Below, piece after piece: positions 9,952-22,578 of a DNA stretch of 64,000 nt. The position numbers and the translations under genes are program-made. How positions within the stretch are numbered: the stretch's first letter is position 1; each line of letters opens with the position of its first letter. Source of the stretch: Cytidiella melzeri (Eukaryota; Basidiomycota; Agaricomycetes; Polyporales; Irpicaceae); NCBI GenBank assembly GCA_022592445.1, contig JABYQR010000058.1, positions 1-64,000 of the forward strand, given 5' to 3'. Under the pieces are notes generated by a model. That model ran no database searches and was not told the DNA's origin. It saw nothing but the letters and a program-made list of their open reading frames with translations.

Positions 9952-12818
9952 CTATTTTACCATGTCAAGAAGTTCCTCGAAGTTGACACCATGTGTTTGA
10001 GAGACATATTCTGCAGCTTTCTCCAATATACTTTCCAGCAGCCCCGGTTGTCCGGTCAAGCGCTTCTGCAAATACGCCACTGCGAGCACCACTGCCCAGA
10101 CGGTGGGCTCAACCCCAAGCTTTGAGCCTTTGCCGAGATTCTCCTCTCCCAAAATCCTTTCGAGCTCAGGAGTCAGTGGGAAGGAGCCGTTGAAGGTCTG
10201 TAGGCGAATGAGTGCGACGACGTCGTTATTGGCTTGGTGGGGAAGATTGGGCAGGACTCGGCAAGAAGCAGAGGCAACGGAGACAGGACCTGGAGTGGGC
10301 GCGGGCGCAGGAGCGGGGACAGTTGAATACCGTTTACCACTACGTAGACAACGAGAGCCACTTGACTGCGACGGCGATGGGGGTCGAGCCTGCTGCTCAT
10401 TTTTCTCTTCGGGCTCGCGACCGCGTTTACCCAATGTGATGTTTCCCGCGGTCTCAATGGGGAGCGCCTTTCTGGGACTTTTTCCCGACCCGCGTGTCGT
10501 ACTGTTCACTGCCTGTCTCCTTTCACTGGGCCTAAAAGACACCATGGACGTGGGTTGAGAAAAGTCTTGATCTTCAATCAAGACAAAGTCCTCGTCCTCA
10601 TCGACAGTACGCCCAATTGTTGCTTCTACGGCCTTGGTGGTTGTATTGCGCTTCTCGACTGCGACGAATGATGTGAAGCGGCTTGCTAGTTGATACTGTT
10701 CTCCAAGGTGAATGATAGCCTCCTTTGCATTTGTAACGTCGCCAGCCATTTCCCGATCGTCCAGTTCCTGGATGACACGACGAGCGGTAAGGGTATGAAT
10801 GAGGTGCATAGTCTTGTCTGATGTCGGTGCGTGAAGCAGCTCGACGGGTACGTCAAACGTAAGCAATCCTCCCTCCCCATTCCGCTGAGCCTTGATTACG
10901 ATGTTCTTGGGAACAATATAGTCGTTACTCTTGATCAGGGCACATATAATGAAGCGATTGCTGGCGAAGATAGGCATAACTTGCTCTGGTGCTTGGCGGA
11001 ACATCTCGGTCTGATTGGTGATGTCCGAAGAGGCGGAGAAGGTCGCTCCCCAATCGACAGAGATATTGGTGAGAACATATGTGCGGCTCGCTCGCAAGAG
11101 CTTTGAACATTTGGTGAGGACGTTCTCCGAGCTGACAGCCATCAGACATATGCCGTTTCCCACACGGGCGATACCCTCGCACATCGCAGTAGAGGTTGAG
11201 TCTCCAATCCCTAGGGTGAAAACTCGCAAAGGTGCACCTGGCTTCGCCGAAGCAACAGCGTCCGAGACAGACCTCAGAACGGCATTGATGTCATATGCCT
11301 GTAGACACCAGGTATTAAGGCTGAGTCCACCAATCTGGGGTATGTAAGGAGCACACGGATCACTCACTAAGCCATCTGTTATTACAAAACAAGCTGTAGG
11401 AACGTGCATATTGCGGGATTCAAGTGCAGTACACAAAGCATCGTGGATTTCTGTGCCTCCTAATGCCTTAATATTGTCAACAAATTGAGTCTATGTCCAA
11501 GCGTAACGTTATTCGACCTCCGCAAAAGCCGTTGGTGGGCAAAGCTTACCGCCTGCTCAAGGGTTTGTTCAGAGTAGTCTACGCTTTCACCGAAGAGAGA
11601 TTCGCATGATTGATTGAACTTGAAGATATTGAAGGTAGTACCTCGAATTGGTAGGGAACGCAGAAGCATGACAAGAGTATTGCGGGCGGCCTCAATTCGA
11701 TCTCCTTGCATGCTACCACTGTGGTCCACAAGGAAAATATATTCCTGAACCGGGATAGGAGGAAAGTTGAATTTCGGCACCATGGTAAGCTGCAAGGCTG
11801 TGGTTCCGGTAGGATGAGTTCCTGCAAAGCAACGCGGGGCGTCGAGGCCGTCGGCTTGGATGAGAAGTACAAAGTCTCGCCCGAGAAAGTCCTTCGAGAA
11901 AAAGCTGATAGATCCAATAGCATCAGCTGATTGAGGCAACATTATAGCGGTAGTGTGACTCGGAGAAGTGATGCTTCTGATTGTGCCTTTCATGCGTATG
12001 TTGGCCGTGATGCTAATGCGCTCAGGGATGAGTGCAGAAGCGCCTCGCAACCCTTCAGGAGGTACACCGTATCGCCTACCAACGGCAACAGGCAACCGAA
12101 ATCGGACTTGATCACAAAAGTCGGCATCCATGAGATCAACCACATACTGCGATATGAATTAACAAACAGCTGATAGGTCATTTGAATGGACAACTCACGG
12201 TGAGAGTGGTCGTGAGCATCTGCTGCCCAGGAAGGACTCCCAAGGAGATCTGAAAGACTACGAGGATTTCAATAGATTTTATTTGAAGGGTAAGAAGTAG
12301 TGTATTACCATCGTCGGTGGCATGCTCTACCAATCCGGTCATTAAACCCTGTTGAATCGCAGCTTCATGTTCTTTGCGCGCTTGTTGCCTCTCCTTTGCG
12401 ACTGCTTTGATCACCTTGCCGTCCTCGCTGCGCATCTCAAACCCACAAACGGCTGCGCGACTGGGGACGGGAAAGACATATCTTCCACCAGGGATGCTAT
12501 TAGCTGAGTACTGCCAGAATTCTTGCGTCACCTTCACGGTAGCGGAGACTAATTGGGCGCAATTTCAGCGGTCGCATCAGTAGTCAGTCAATCAAGATGC
12601 GACTTACCGTCCACAATTTGGATAATTGCGGTGAGTCTCTCAAAAGGGAGGTATACTTGGGAGGAGTCGACATGAAACATGATACCGCAGAAACGAGGCG
12701 GCCGACGAGACCGCATATTGCCACTTGGGAGTGGGTAGAGGGAAAGACGCGTTGTCTCCCAGATTGGCAAGGTGTGGATGTTATATAGCCTGAGATAGGC
12801 CTGGTCGGAGTGCATCAT
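9952..12818 (-). CDS. VIT domain and von Willebrand factor A domain protein
   Basis: Model: complement(join(9952..11298, 11368..11490, 11550..12146, 12199..12257, 12309..12548, 12608..12818)), 858 aa. An N-terminal VIT domain (about 45-180) shows YVFPVPSRAAVCGFEM, then the typical ARKEHEAAIQQG helix. The vWA domain (about 305-470) has the metal-binding MIDAS sequence VDHSGSM with D311, S313 and S315. A Ser/Pro-rich basic linker (KRGREPEEK, RSGKRYS) precedes a conserved-looking C-terminal segment (WAVVLAVAYLQKR). The same VIT-vWA layout occurs in inter-alpha-inhibitor heavy chains and PARP4, but no signal peptide or catalytic domain is visible, so it is probably intracellular with unknown function. 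The 69 nt intron at 11299-11367 is in frame without stop, so a retained form would be 23 residues longer. Start chosen at the 5'-most of two adjacent ATGs. Confidence 0.88.
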
Positions 12819-14050
12819 CTAATCAATGCCATGCATCCGGCGTGTCGCAATTGGGCTCCGCGACTCCAACCGGTACCGCGCAGAGCCTAGGGCATAGTCA
12901 TTCAGCGTTGGGTTTATTGATGAATAATGGCAGGCACCTACTCTCACGACAGAACAACAATCTGTCCGTGACATCGCTGGTCACCACCGCCAGTGGCATG
13001 CTGCTGCCTTTGAATATGCTGCAGGTGTCAAACGCCCTCGAAAACGATGCGAAGCTGACACCCTCTGCCGGTGTAGATGCCTAGTCTTGAGCAGTGATTT
13101 CAGAGGAAGCTATAATGTATGCCGTTGTCCGTGGAAGTTGTTCAGGCTGCTATTCGAATTTCGCGACGACGATGATTTCGGACCTAAACCGGCCGAGCGC
13201 AAACTTGACACGGTCGGAGTTTGTATTTACCTACTTATTTGAATTTCTGCTTCACCTTACTTCAATAATGTTGCACCACTTTCTTTCTTTAATTTCTTGA
13301 CTTCTGCGTCACCGCCATCAGTTATAATTACTGCCTAACGAGGAAAACCTTACCTGAGTGACTTAAATTTGTCAACGTAGTTACTGTAGTCAAATTTATC
13401 TCGTTCACTGAGTTTGATGGCCGGTAGAAACCTTGCCTTACCTCTCCTTGAATCCAGCAGGATACGAACAACTGGTTGACCGAACAAGAAGATACATTGA
13501 CAACTCGGTGAGTGAACTGGTAATTATGAAAATTCTGGGGAGCGAATTCAAACTGCGAGTCCCAGAGAAAGATCCAGTATCGTCGCGGTGTTGAATTTTC
13601 TGATACGTGATACAAAGCATGGGACAGCGGGATGCGTGAAGGACTGAACGACTGAACAGCGGATGAAGTGCCAAGACAAGTGACAAGGCTTGAACAGAGG
13701 CAGGAAACGAGAGCGGATGATAGCATGAACAAGAATAAGTGTCAAGCGAAGGAGAAAGCAAAGAGGGCTAATAACAGTGTTACACGAGAGAAGGAATGCA
13801 TGGCAGAGCATATTGAACATAGCAAAAGTGCATATTGCGTCGTGTGCTGAAAGCGAACAGTCGCGAGAGTCCTGTGGATCTGAGGTGCTGCGTGGAAGGA
13901 TCGAAGATGGACGTAAACATGGCGGAGTAAGATGTGGTGTTGACAGTCGGTCGACGCGGGTATATTTGCGCAGACCAGATATTTTACCAATAGATAGATG
14001 ATGGGTTGATTAAGGTGAACGATATGCTTGACTGTTGCTCGATATGCTGT
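12819..14050. other. Intergenic between VIT-vWA and coiled-coil genes
   Basis: About 1.2 kb. It contains the VIT-vWA upstream region and the 3' end of the coiled-coil gene. Reading frames on both strands are short and lack recognisable signal. An imperfect inverted repeat built on AAATTTG words lies near 13365-13415. Confidence 0.5.
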
Positions 14051-17000
14051 TCATGATGGTACAGCGACGCTGGCTCGCCGCGCTTTGGGGATAGCCACCG
14101 GTGTGACGTCCGCATTCTCCGTCTCCTGCTCACTCACAGTCGACACACTTGCATTGGAGTCGCGACTCGAAACTATGTTCTTGTTGCGCAGTGATTCGAG
14201 AGAAGACGAGGGCCGGCGGTGAGTCTTGACGATTGGCGTCAGAGATGAAGACCGCGCGAGGTTTGTGGACAATCGAGATGGTGTAGCAGAAGCGGTCGAC
14301 GTAAGCGAGGGACGAGCCTTGATCGCAGATGGAGGGCCCATGGATTGATCGGCCCGACGATTAGCTATGGCCGATGCACTAGGACGGATTGTAACAGCCT
14401 TGCGCTCTTTGCCCGTGCTGCTCGCATCGGAGAGGGCTGAGGGTGGACGTGCAGTACCTGGCGTTCCGAATATCGAGGACTCACGGCGGAAAGGGGCCCT
14501 AGTCGCAGGTGTCGCGCCAACGGCAGCTTTCGACACAATCCCACTTCTCTTCATCTGTGCGGCAGAAGGGTTGGTGGACGTCTAACAACACAATTTGCGT
14601 GAAACTTACCATTTCAACCTCTTGCTGCTTGGCTTCCAAACTGATGTTCAATTGGTTTTTATCCTCTTTGAGCTGATTCACCTGCTTGTTGCATTGCACC
14701 AACTTCACCTCCTTGTCGGCGCTCTCTTGCTGGAGCTCGTGCACCTGCCTGCGAAGCCTCTCCAACTCTTGGGTTAGTGCGTTCACCCGCTCCTTGAGTG
14801 TGGACATCTGGACATCTGCCTCAGCTTTATCCTTGACAAGCTGCTCCATCGCGGCGCGAGCTTCTACCTCTCGCGCGACAACTTCCGATATTCTGCGGCT
14901 TTGCTCGTCAACGGTGCGACTATGGTCACGCTTCTGCTTCGTGAGACTTTCCCGGGCGTCGTCCGCCTCAGTTTCGCTTTCTTTGATGCGTCTGATGTGG
15001 TCAGAGATCTCCGCGTCGCGCTGTCGAATATTTTCCTGCAAGCGCTTCACGCTATCCATTGCGAACTGACACTCCTGCTCCAGGTTCGACACACGGTCCT
15101 CGCGTTCCTGCAGTGCACGGGTGAGCTCCTCAGCATGTTCCTGTTCAGCCTGCAGCTGTCGTTCCAACTGAACATAGCAGTTAGCTACCATATATAATGA
15201 ACGACGCGCAAATTATACCTCGTCCCTTTCTCTCCCGAGATCGTCTTTCAGAGCCCATGCCTCCTCAAGCTCAGCTTCTAGATCTGCCTTCTTACCCTCG
15301 TCATCGTCCCAGTCGACCTCGGCTCTAGACAGCTTCTCGCGGAGAGCTTCCGCTTCATGTGCGAGTTCGTCCTTGTCCTGCCTCAACTTCTCCACTTCCT
15401 CGCTGTGTTGTTCGGAATGCTTCCACTGAGCCTCCAACTCAGCCTTGAGCACCGCGAGGTCCTCCTCCTTCCTAACCACCTCCTCACGTAAGGTCGTCAG
15501 CTGAGACTGAAGCGAAACTTGCTCGTTGCGAAGAGTGTCATTGATAGCTAGAAGTTCAGTGCGCTCGTGCTCCCAAGACGACTCCGCAGAACGATGACGC
15601 TCGGTCAATTCCTCGGCAGACTGGGAACTCTTCGCAATGAGACTTCTCAACTCTTCATCCGCCCGAGGCTGCTCCCCCATCAGCTCCATCTCGTCCTTAG
15701 CAGCTTTGATCCCGGCCTTGAGTTCGCGTTCCGCTTTATCCCTCTTCTGAAGCTCATCCTTCACTTTCTCGAGCTCTTCAGTTCGCGCTGTTACTTGCTC
15801 CCGTAAGTTCTCCTCCCTGCTCTCCCTCTCCTTCTTTTCCCGCTCCAGTTCACCGATACGACGCTGAAGCATTCGAAGAGCCTCGCTGCTAGCCTCATCC
15901 ATCACACTCCGATCCATACTTTCCTCTCTGCTCCTGTCCACCTCGTCCTCAAGGCCCCTGACACATTTTTCCAGCTCAGCAACGCGCTTTCGCCAACTGC
16001 GGATCATATTTCGGCGACGGTCCAATTCCTTGTCGCTGTCCGACAAGCGCGCATTGAGCATCTCAACTGCCTCGTCGCGCGCCGCCAGATCGACCTCGTA
16101 CTGCGCGCAGAGCTCTTGCTGCAAGGCGAGCTGCGTGCGGAGAGACCATATGATGTCTTCCTCGCGTGAAGCTGTACGAGTGTGGTTCGACTGAGGAGGT
16201 GACGGTGGAAGCATCGTGCCCGGAGTATAGTAGGTCATTGCGTTCGCTGCAAAAGGGTCTCGCTCTGGAGACTGATAAGTCACGACCGCGTTGGACGTGT
16301 CGTTGATATCAGCCTCGGGTGGCTTAAAGTCGGGGAGCGCTGTTGAGGGCGACTGTATCATGGAGGTAAAAATATTCGTGTCACTGAGAGCACGATGGCG
16401 GTTTGGCGGTGATTTGGTTCGTATGGCCGGTGAGGATTCCGCTAGGGATTGCAGCAACGACTGGCCAAAGCTGAAGGATTGACTGCGATCGTGCTTGCCC
16501 GGAATCTTGACAGTGGGAGAAACATCGCCGACGTCTGCCATCGCGAAGTCTTCGCTGTCGTGATGGTCGTCGACAACGTCGAGGGACATTGACTTTTCTT
16601 CGCCTTCAGATATCTCAATAGCAGAGTCAAGAAGGGGTGCAGCGTAACCAGGGGGAATGGTGGGAAGCTCTTCCGACGAGAGGTCAAATATGTTGCCGAG
16701 TTCGGGGGGAGGTATAGGATAGATCATCGAGTTCACGCCGGGCGTAGAGGGCTCGTCAGTGGCAGGAGGTGGTGGTGCCGCAGTGAAAACTGACTGTGCC
16801 GAGGGCCGCACAGACGTTGAGCGCTGCATACGGTTCAACAGGCTTGGGTCGTCGAACTCGCTTGCGCTAGACTGATCAGGGCTAATGACCCGGTATGCAT
16901 CCCGAGAGAAGAAACGCACACTCTGGCCTGTGCCAGGTGCGTTGTTCGGTTTCAGTATCGAGCGGAGGGAGCCAAATTTCGTTTCTCCAGTGCCTTTACC

Positions 17001-17469
17001 GTCAGTTGGCGTACTAGGAGTTTTCAGGCTGTCAAGCGACGGTCGCTGGGAGTCTTGTGACTGGCGTATAAGGTTGTCTGTAGAAACTCGACCCAATGAG
17101 TAATCTACTATTGCTGTTAGCGTTGGAGAAAGAATAAAGAGCATCATACGTACCAGAAGTGATAGTTTGAAGAGGGGACAGCACCTTCTTTGAGAATGTA
17201 TTCTTCGAAATCGTGTCCACATTCTCGTTGGGAGGAATTTTGGACATGCGCTTGAACATATTTCTTCTTCCGCTTCTCGATGGAGAGGCTGGTGGACTAG
17301 ATGTAGGAAATGGCTGCTCAATTACGTCTTGCTGGAACACGGAAAGGTTAGGATGCTGTTCATATACGCCGGCCAAGACGTCTGGTGCCCTCTCATCGTC
17401 AGCGTCGGGACCTGGAGTCCCCGGACGAGCCTTGAGGACATTTCCAAACTTTGACCAGAGTGTCGCCAT
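14051..17469 (-). CDS. Large coiled-coil protein (possible cytoskeleton or spindle-pole role)
   Basis: Model: complement(join(14051..14554, 14610..15167, 15219..17104, 17154..17469)), 1087 aa. The first 400 residues are disordered, with Ser/Pro phosphosite-like motifs and a notable patch GSLRSILKP followed by QSVRFFSRDAYRVI. From about 405 to 920 there is almost unbroken heptad coiled coil (RTQLALQQELCAQYEVDL, then long Glu/Lys/Arg/Leu runs). The C-terminal 170 residues are basic and Ser/Thr/Pro-rich (RAPFRRESSIFGTPGTARPP). This build is typical of spindle-pole or microtubule-organising scaffolds, but I see no certain CM1, PACT or kinesin motif, so the role is only inferred. Start is the first Met of the frame. 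ACGCGT lies 166 bp upstream. Confidence 0.85.
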
Positions 17470-17634
17470 TAGGTGTTGAATGTAGTTGACTCTGGGGCGT
17501 GGGTTACCAGGTGGCCATGAACGTCGGGACAGGAATGAACAAGCTCACTGAACTTGAACTGGGTCAACTTCAACATTGAGCATGTGATCGCGTTATGTGC
17601 GTCTATCAAAACCGCGAGACCGTGACGCGACGCG

Positions 17635-17640
17635 ACGCGT
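17635..17640. promoter_or_regulatory. MCB-like ACGCGT element upstream of the coiled-coil gene
   Basis: ACGCGT inside a run of ACGCG words (about 17625-17645), 166 bp before the coiled-coil start. In yeasts MBF binds this hexamer to drive G1/S genes. The role here is inferred. Confidence 0.35.
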
Positions 17641-18408
17641 CGCCTCGCCTCGCGCCCAATGCTTCCTGAGGTTAACGTTACTACTCAGTTCACCGCTGCA
17701 ATAGTTGATGCGTAAATTTTCTCATCTAGCTGTATACACAATTTGATTTTTTGGGATATTAGAGGCATTCGCCTCCCTACACAGTCTGGATCAGTATCAC
17801 TTGACTGTGACAAGTAGCGCTAGCTTAGTAGTTTTGGAAACAAATCAGTATTCCACCCACCCTGCAGCCGGCGGCCCAGGACAGAAGATGAACACTCCGA
17901 TATCCTAGCCGTACATTCACTGTATGCGCCAACATCCATGGACGGAAGTTGTCGATTTTACTTCTGCCGCAAGCCCGGATCTGTGGGTCTGTGGACGCCT
18001 CGTGGCAGTCTCGTGTATCTTCCAGCAAGTCAACTTTCCTGACATGCATACAATTCGAGACCGATGTGGCCGATGAAACACACATTAGCCGACCTCACAC
18101 ACTTATAGCTATGCAGTTTCAGAGCTAGAACTACTCCAGGGGTTGAAACCCAGGCCCGCGATTCCGGATTGGAAGCATGCAGTGTATTAGACCCTTTCCA
18201 TCATGAGTTCCTGGAAAGGGCCCCACGACGGAGACTGCATTGGCTTCACATGCCTCATGCTCAGGGACCAATAGTTAATCGAGTATAGCGAGTCCGATGA
18301 CATTCAGCCTCTAACGGCACAGCAAATTCTGAGACGCATAGGAGTTCGTCGGTTCCATGTCGATATCGAACGCCAGAGCCCACAACACTATGTCATCTAT
18401 GACTGTCT
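17641..18408. other. Intergenic upstream of the coiled-coil gene
   Basis: No gene supported. Short frames only. Confidence 0.5.
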
Positions 18409-19007
18409 TCACACGTCGCGATAGAGAACTGGCTGCCACAACCCAGGGGATATATGGCGGAGCTCAAGGAGCGAGAGGCTCTCGAAAGGTACCGCCGACG
18501 CCCACCAGTCCGAACTTCTCTCGGAGGATCGTACGTTAGGACTCGCCATCTCCTAGAGAAATAAGAAGATTAGCGACTAGAGCTCAAGCGAACAATGACA
18601 GAGCATACCATCATGCACTGCTGCACAATTTTTGCTGTCATCATTGCAAGCATCCTATACGTGAGTTTTCCGTTCATCTTCTCTGTAAAGTTGATGTTCT
18701 TCCGCATAGGAGGATATCCAGGCCACTAGAAACCCATGATCCATGAACACTTGACCATCGAAACGATGAAAGTGCAGACCTGGATGCAGATAGAAATGGA
18801 GCTCGTGCCTGCGCTCTCGGGTAGCGGAACCAACTGGGTACCGTGCGTCAGTCCGTTATAGCTTGGATTCAGAGCGCTTTGCAGGCTGACGCCTGGAGCA
18901 CCGTTGGAGGAGAATTGGATGGGCGGTTGTCGGCTGCCTGGGGAGGGAGAGGCATAGACTGTTTGTGGGACTATGATGCCTGGGATGGGGGAACTGAGAT
19001 AGTCCAC
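18409..19007 (-). CDS. Three-exon small-protein family, copy 1 (start codon doubtful)
   Basis: Model: complement(join(18409..18552, 18609..18725, 18780..19007)), 162 aa. Exon 1 carries IQFSSNGAPGVSL, matching ITFxxxG/RVGVNL of the other copies. Exon 2 opens with Trp-Pro (WPGYPP), and exon 3 has LLELRHISPGLWQPVL. Intron positions and phase 0 match the copies at 30.7, 50.7 and 54.4 kb. No named domain recognised. Oddity: the codon at the place of the family's ATG is GTG (GTGGACTATCTC), and there is no in-frame ATG before the upstream TAG at 19038-19040. Either the start is lost, or an upstream exon supplies it. Expression is therefore uncertain although the frame is otherwise intact. Confidence 0.7.
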
Positions 19008-21043
19008 GAAGGTATGATACGCGGAAGATATTGTACTCTAGAATTCGCAGTCAGTGTTGTGTTTCATCTGTGCTAGCGGGACTTACCATCGGGTCGAGAC
19101 GATTCGGGAGCTGGAGAGTCAAGTAAAGTCGTACTCTTACCTTGCAGCCTGCGAGCTTTGTAGTATTTCGGACGTGCCACCCACATGCTATAAGTCCCAC
19201 GGTGGATGGCGTCAGTCGTTGATCCGTCAAGGCATACGTTGACCCTTGTCATATTGTCATGGAATAGCTGGTTTAAATATCGAAAAGCAGTCTTACAATC
19301 CGGCCGGGTGATTTCCATCTCGGGGTAGTTGAGTTAGGCACGTCGTAATTCCGCCTGACGGCATGGAATTCCTGCTACCTAGGCGGCAATTGATTGAGCA
19401 CATCAGGTTTTCGAAAGGCGTAAATTAATTATCAGACCTGATCGAAAGAGCGGAAAGGGTCCTCCTGAAACAAGATTGAGACTCTGAAAGCTGTTTATAT
19501 TGTTGAAACAAGACCAATTAGGATCTTGTTGACACTTGAGGACCCCCAGTGGTCCTAAATGAGGGCGCTTCGAAACATATATAATGTCAGTCGTCCAAGG
19601 ACCACTGGGCAGAGCAGGATACGCTGGATACTGTATGTAGTCCTTCATTAGAGGGCTTGACTGGGATGTTATGCCCTAGATCCAATCACACTTGGTGAGA
19701 GAACACAATGCATGGCAGACCTAATTGTTTCGGTCAACCATTGCATTGAGACCACGGCTGACAAGGGACAGGTCTCACATACTGCAGACATATGGCTACA
19801 AATAAGCAGCTCCGATCGACCGTCATCTAGACTGCACAACATATGAATGGAGCATTGCAAGTGGACTGAAAATGGCACACACCTCACTCATGAAAATTTC
19901 TACAGCTTGCATAGAGCAAAATCGACGCAACATGAAAATCTGCGCTGGATAACCAACCTATGTTCGACCTTGGTGCGTCAAATTTAGGAATGCAAAAAAG
20001 CCTTACTATAGAATCATCCGAATGAAGATGGGTTGAATCACAGGAATCAAGGGTTCGGTAAACTCAAGTGCCCAGGGTTCAGGAAAGACGATCCGATGGA
20101 TTGTAGACATTGGTGGCAGGTGCACGGAATGGAAGAGCGGAACGTAACGGTGAGAGTAAGCTTGGTCATCAGGCGGCAGAAAGAGCATACGAGACCGCGA
20201 GCACTGAAGTGACGACGGCCTACCGCAAATTTGGAGGTTCCGGTTTCTTTTTTCTCATACCATGCTGACGCCGCTGTAGGACTGGCAGATACTTGGTACC
20301 GGTTAGCAGTGAGATGTTGTGCATGCAGGCGACGGTGAACGACCTTACGTGCTTATCATCGCCGTGGCGGTAAATGCAACTCTCGCCACAGCACGAGGAG
20401 TACCTTGAGTGTCAACATGGAATGTACGAAGTGCTGGAAGCTGCTGGATGCCAAGAACTAAAAAAACCGCTGCACAGTGTAAGCTACACACGAGAACCAG
20501 GACTTGGTGGCATGACTGTCGCACCTCAGACCTCACATTTAGGGGGTAATATCCAGGGACCAAGGTGTGTAGAAGGCGTGCGAACAAGCCCCTTCGAGCT
20601 TGGTACTAAGCTTGACGGGTCGCACGAAACCCTTGATAGGCATGCCTGCCAATTTACATGTAGCATGCATTCTGAAAGTAAGCATGTCAAGACAAAACGA
20701 GAACATCCGCCGTGTTCATCTGGTACTCGCTGTAGCTGACGGTGCAGTGGGTGCCCGCTGGTAAACACGCCACTGTGTGACCGTCAGAATTCCGCTAATG
20801 GTTCATCCTTATAACGTACCACATTCTACAGCTGCCTTGTGGAAACGTTGTCAAATTTACCGTAATGGGCTGAAGACATGCAAGAGGCACGCTCAGCTGC
20901 CTGAGATGGCGGTCAGCTTTTACAAGCCACAGACCGCATGCAGCTTCCGATCTCCGATCTATCACGGGACTCGCACAAGTAGGCCGCTGCGTCGTCGGTT
21001 CCGCTACCGACTCGGAGTACACTGCTACGCCCACGACTCGCAG
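19008..21043. other. Intergenic, about 2 kb, with unconvincing small frames
   Basis: Contains short reading frames (minus 19073-19318 with a donor-like GTAAGT; minus 20006-20188; plus 20374-20739). None shows family similarity or a consistent splice model. The 3' end is the TFIIE-beta upstream region. Confidence 0.5.
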
Positions 21044-22069
21044 ATGTCGTCGCTCGCCAAAGATGCTGCTGCTTTCAAAAATGCTTTGGGAAGGCAGGAC
21101 TATACGTCGTGGCACTCACAACCGCCCCCACTGCAGCCTCCAGATGCCCCTGAAGCGTCCAGCTCTGCGAAGAAGAAGAAGAGACCAAAGTCTAGTTAGC
21201 GTTCATGTGTGCTCCCGACTTCCTATCTTTCTGAAGTGCAAGCCACGTAGATGTCGTGTTCTCACAACCTGCGGACACTGGAACAGGAATAAACGTCAAC
21301 ACCCAGCTGTTGTATGCCGTTAACCACCTGAAATCCAATGGCAACCCTACGCGACTTCAGGACCTCGCCATCATCACAAATACGCCTCTCGACACAGATA
21401 TGGTTCTCCTAGAAAAGTTCAAGGCACACGACCGAGTTGTGCATGACCCCAAGACCGACCTTTACTCGTATAGAGTGCGTGATGTCACTTTACGAATTGC
21501 CTTCATATCTGACCTTCGCCTATAGCATGAATTCGACGTCCGCAACAAAATATCGCTGCTGACGGAGATCAAGAAGCATACGAAGAACGGCGGTGGCCTT
21601 TCCGTGCGGACGCTGAAAGAGAGCTGGAAGGAAGCACCGCAGGCGATTGAAGAGTTAGAAAAAGAGGGTGAGGTGTATGTTACTAGGACTGTGAAGGACG
21701 GTCAAATGCGGATGGTATTTTGGAATGAAATACGGCCAGGGCAAGAGGGCGATGGGGCACTGGTTGAAAAAGGTCTGTATTTCTCGTTTCGTCTGCGTCG
21801 CGATCACTCTATTGTGCAGAAACTAACCTCGCACAGAATTCCTCGACTTGTGGCACTCGTTACAAGTGCCGAACGAAGTCGATTTGCTGAAACAGCTGGC
21901 TAGCGAGGGTTTACAGGCGACTGCAGCAGAGACTCTCACGCCGAAGGGACCCGCTAAGAAGAAGGGCAAGAAGTCAGCACAGAAACAGCGACAGATACGC
22001 CTCACGAATACGCATTTGAAGGGTACAATTGATCTTTCCAAAGATTACGTTGCGCCTGGCAAGTCATAG
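21044..22069 (+). CDS. TFA2: Transcription initiation factor TFIIE subunit beta
   Basis: Small subunit of TFIIE, which recruits and stimulates TFIIH at RNA polymerase II promoters in the nucleus. Model: join(21044..21194, 21251..21474, 21526..21772, 21837..22069), 284 aa. After a Lys/Ser/Pro-rich N-terminus come two winged-helix regions: NTQLLYAVNHLKSNGNPTRL with DLAIITNTPLD, then the family block HEFDVRNKISLLTEIKKH with GGGLSVRTLKESW. A tandem of acidic linker (FWNEIRPGQEG), LDLWHSLQVP and the basic KKGKKSAQKQRQ tail ending in NTHLKGTIDLSKDY follows, as in animal and yeast TFIIE-beta. Length is near the family norm. Start is the Met that opens the conserved first exon. Confidence 0.93.
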
Positions 22070-22578
22070 CTGTACGTATCCTCGTTACCTGTTGTATTGT
22101 CGAGAATCACTGTGTCGTATCGTTCATCTAGACCAGAATACAATTTGTTTATACCCTTTCGGACCTACGGTTGCATCCTCTTAGGCTCAACGGGATGGGC
22201 TCAACTGAAGCCTCACTCCGTCGATGCCTCTTCCAGTAAGTGTAGGCGTACGCGGGAGCAGCATCTAGGACCAGCCAACTTCATGTTCGTATTTTACATA
22301 TGCCTTCGTCTCTTGTAGTCCTTCAACCCGCTCGAACCAAGTATAAACCTGCAATTACTCTGTAAGGTAGTTGAGAGTATACAAAGGAAGCTAGGCTCGT
22401 TCCCAGCCGTACACTCGGTTGGCGCGTTTTGCTTGCGTCCGGACTGGCTGGCGAGTCTAAAAGGAAGCGTAGAGTATCTTGTCTGTCACATTTGTCACAA
22501 ATCGTGACGTTCTTCGCCAGCTGCGCGTCTAAGTCTACCTCAGCTCTTAAGAGCAGCCATCATCAGTTTGGCCGCAGG
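22070..22578. other. Intergenic upstream of PAN3
   Basis: Between TFIIE-beta and PAN3, same direction. No gene seen. Confidence 0.55.

Noticed and set aside
12842..13084. 80-codon frame upstream of the VIT-vWA gene
   Set aside because: Begins with GTG, composition unremarkable, lies in the presumed promoter.
13328..13990. Overlapping minus-strand frames of 80-134 codons
   Set aside because: Several frames overlap without one dominating; no family signal and no splice model.
18120..18200. tRNA-like segment on the minus strand (GGGTTTCAACCCC)
   Set aside because: The T-arm-like stem has a mismatch and an extra base in the B box; no D-arm, A box or acceptor stem could be paired.
19073..19318. 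Upstream exon for family copy 1
   Set aside because: Its donor (GTAAGT after DSPAPESSRPDG) is phase 1 while the conserved frame of copy 1 needs phase 0 at the available acceptor, so the join would break the family motif.
20428..20460. GCTGGAAGCTG stretch resembling the GSWQP-coding part of the small-protein family
   Set aside because: Frame and following codons do not match, and no exon 1-2 traces lie nearby.
20374..20739. 121-codon frame starting with ATG
   Set aside because: No family similarity, no splice partners, Cys/His scattered as in chance translation.
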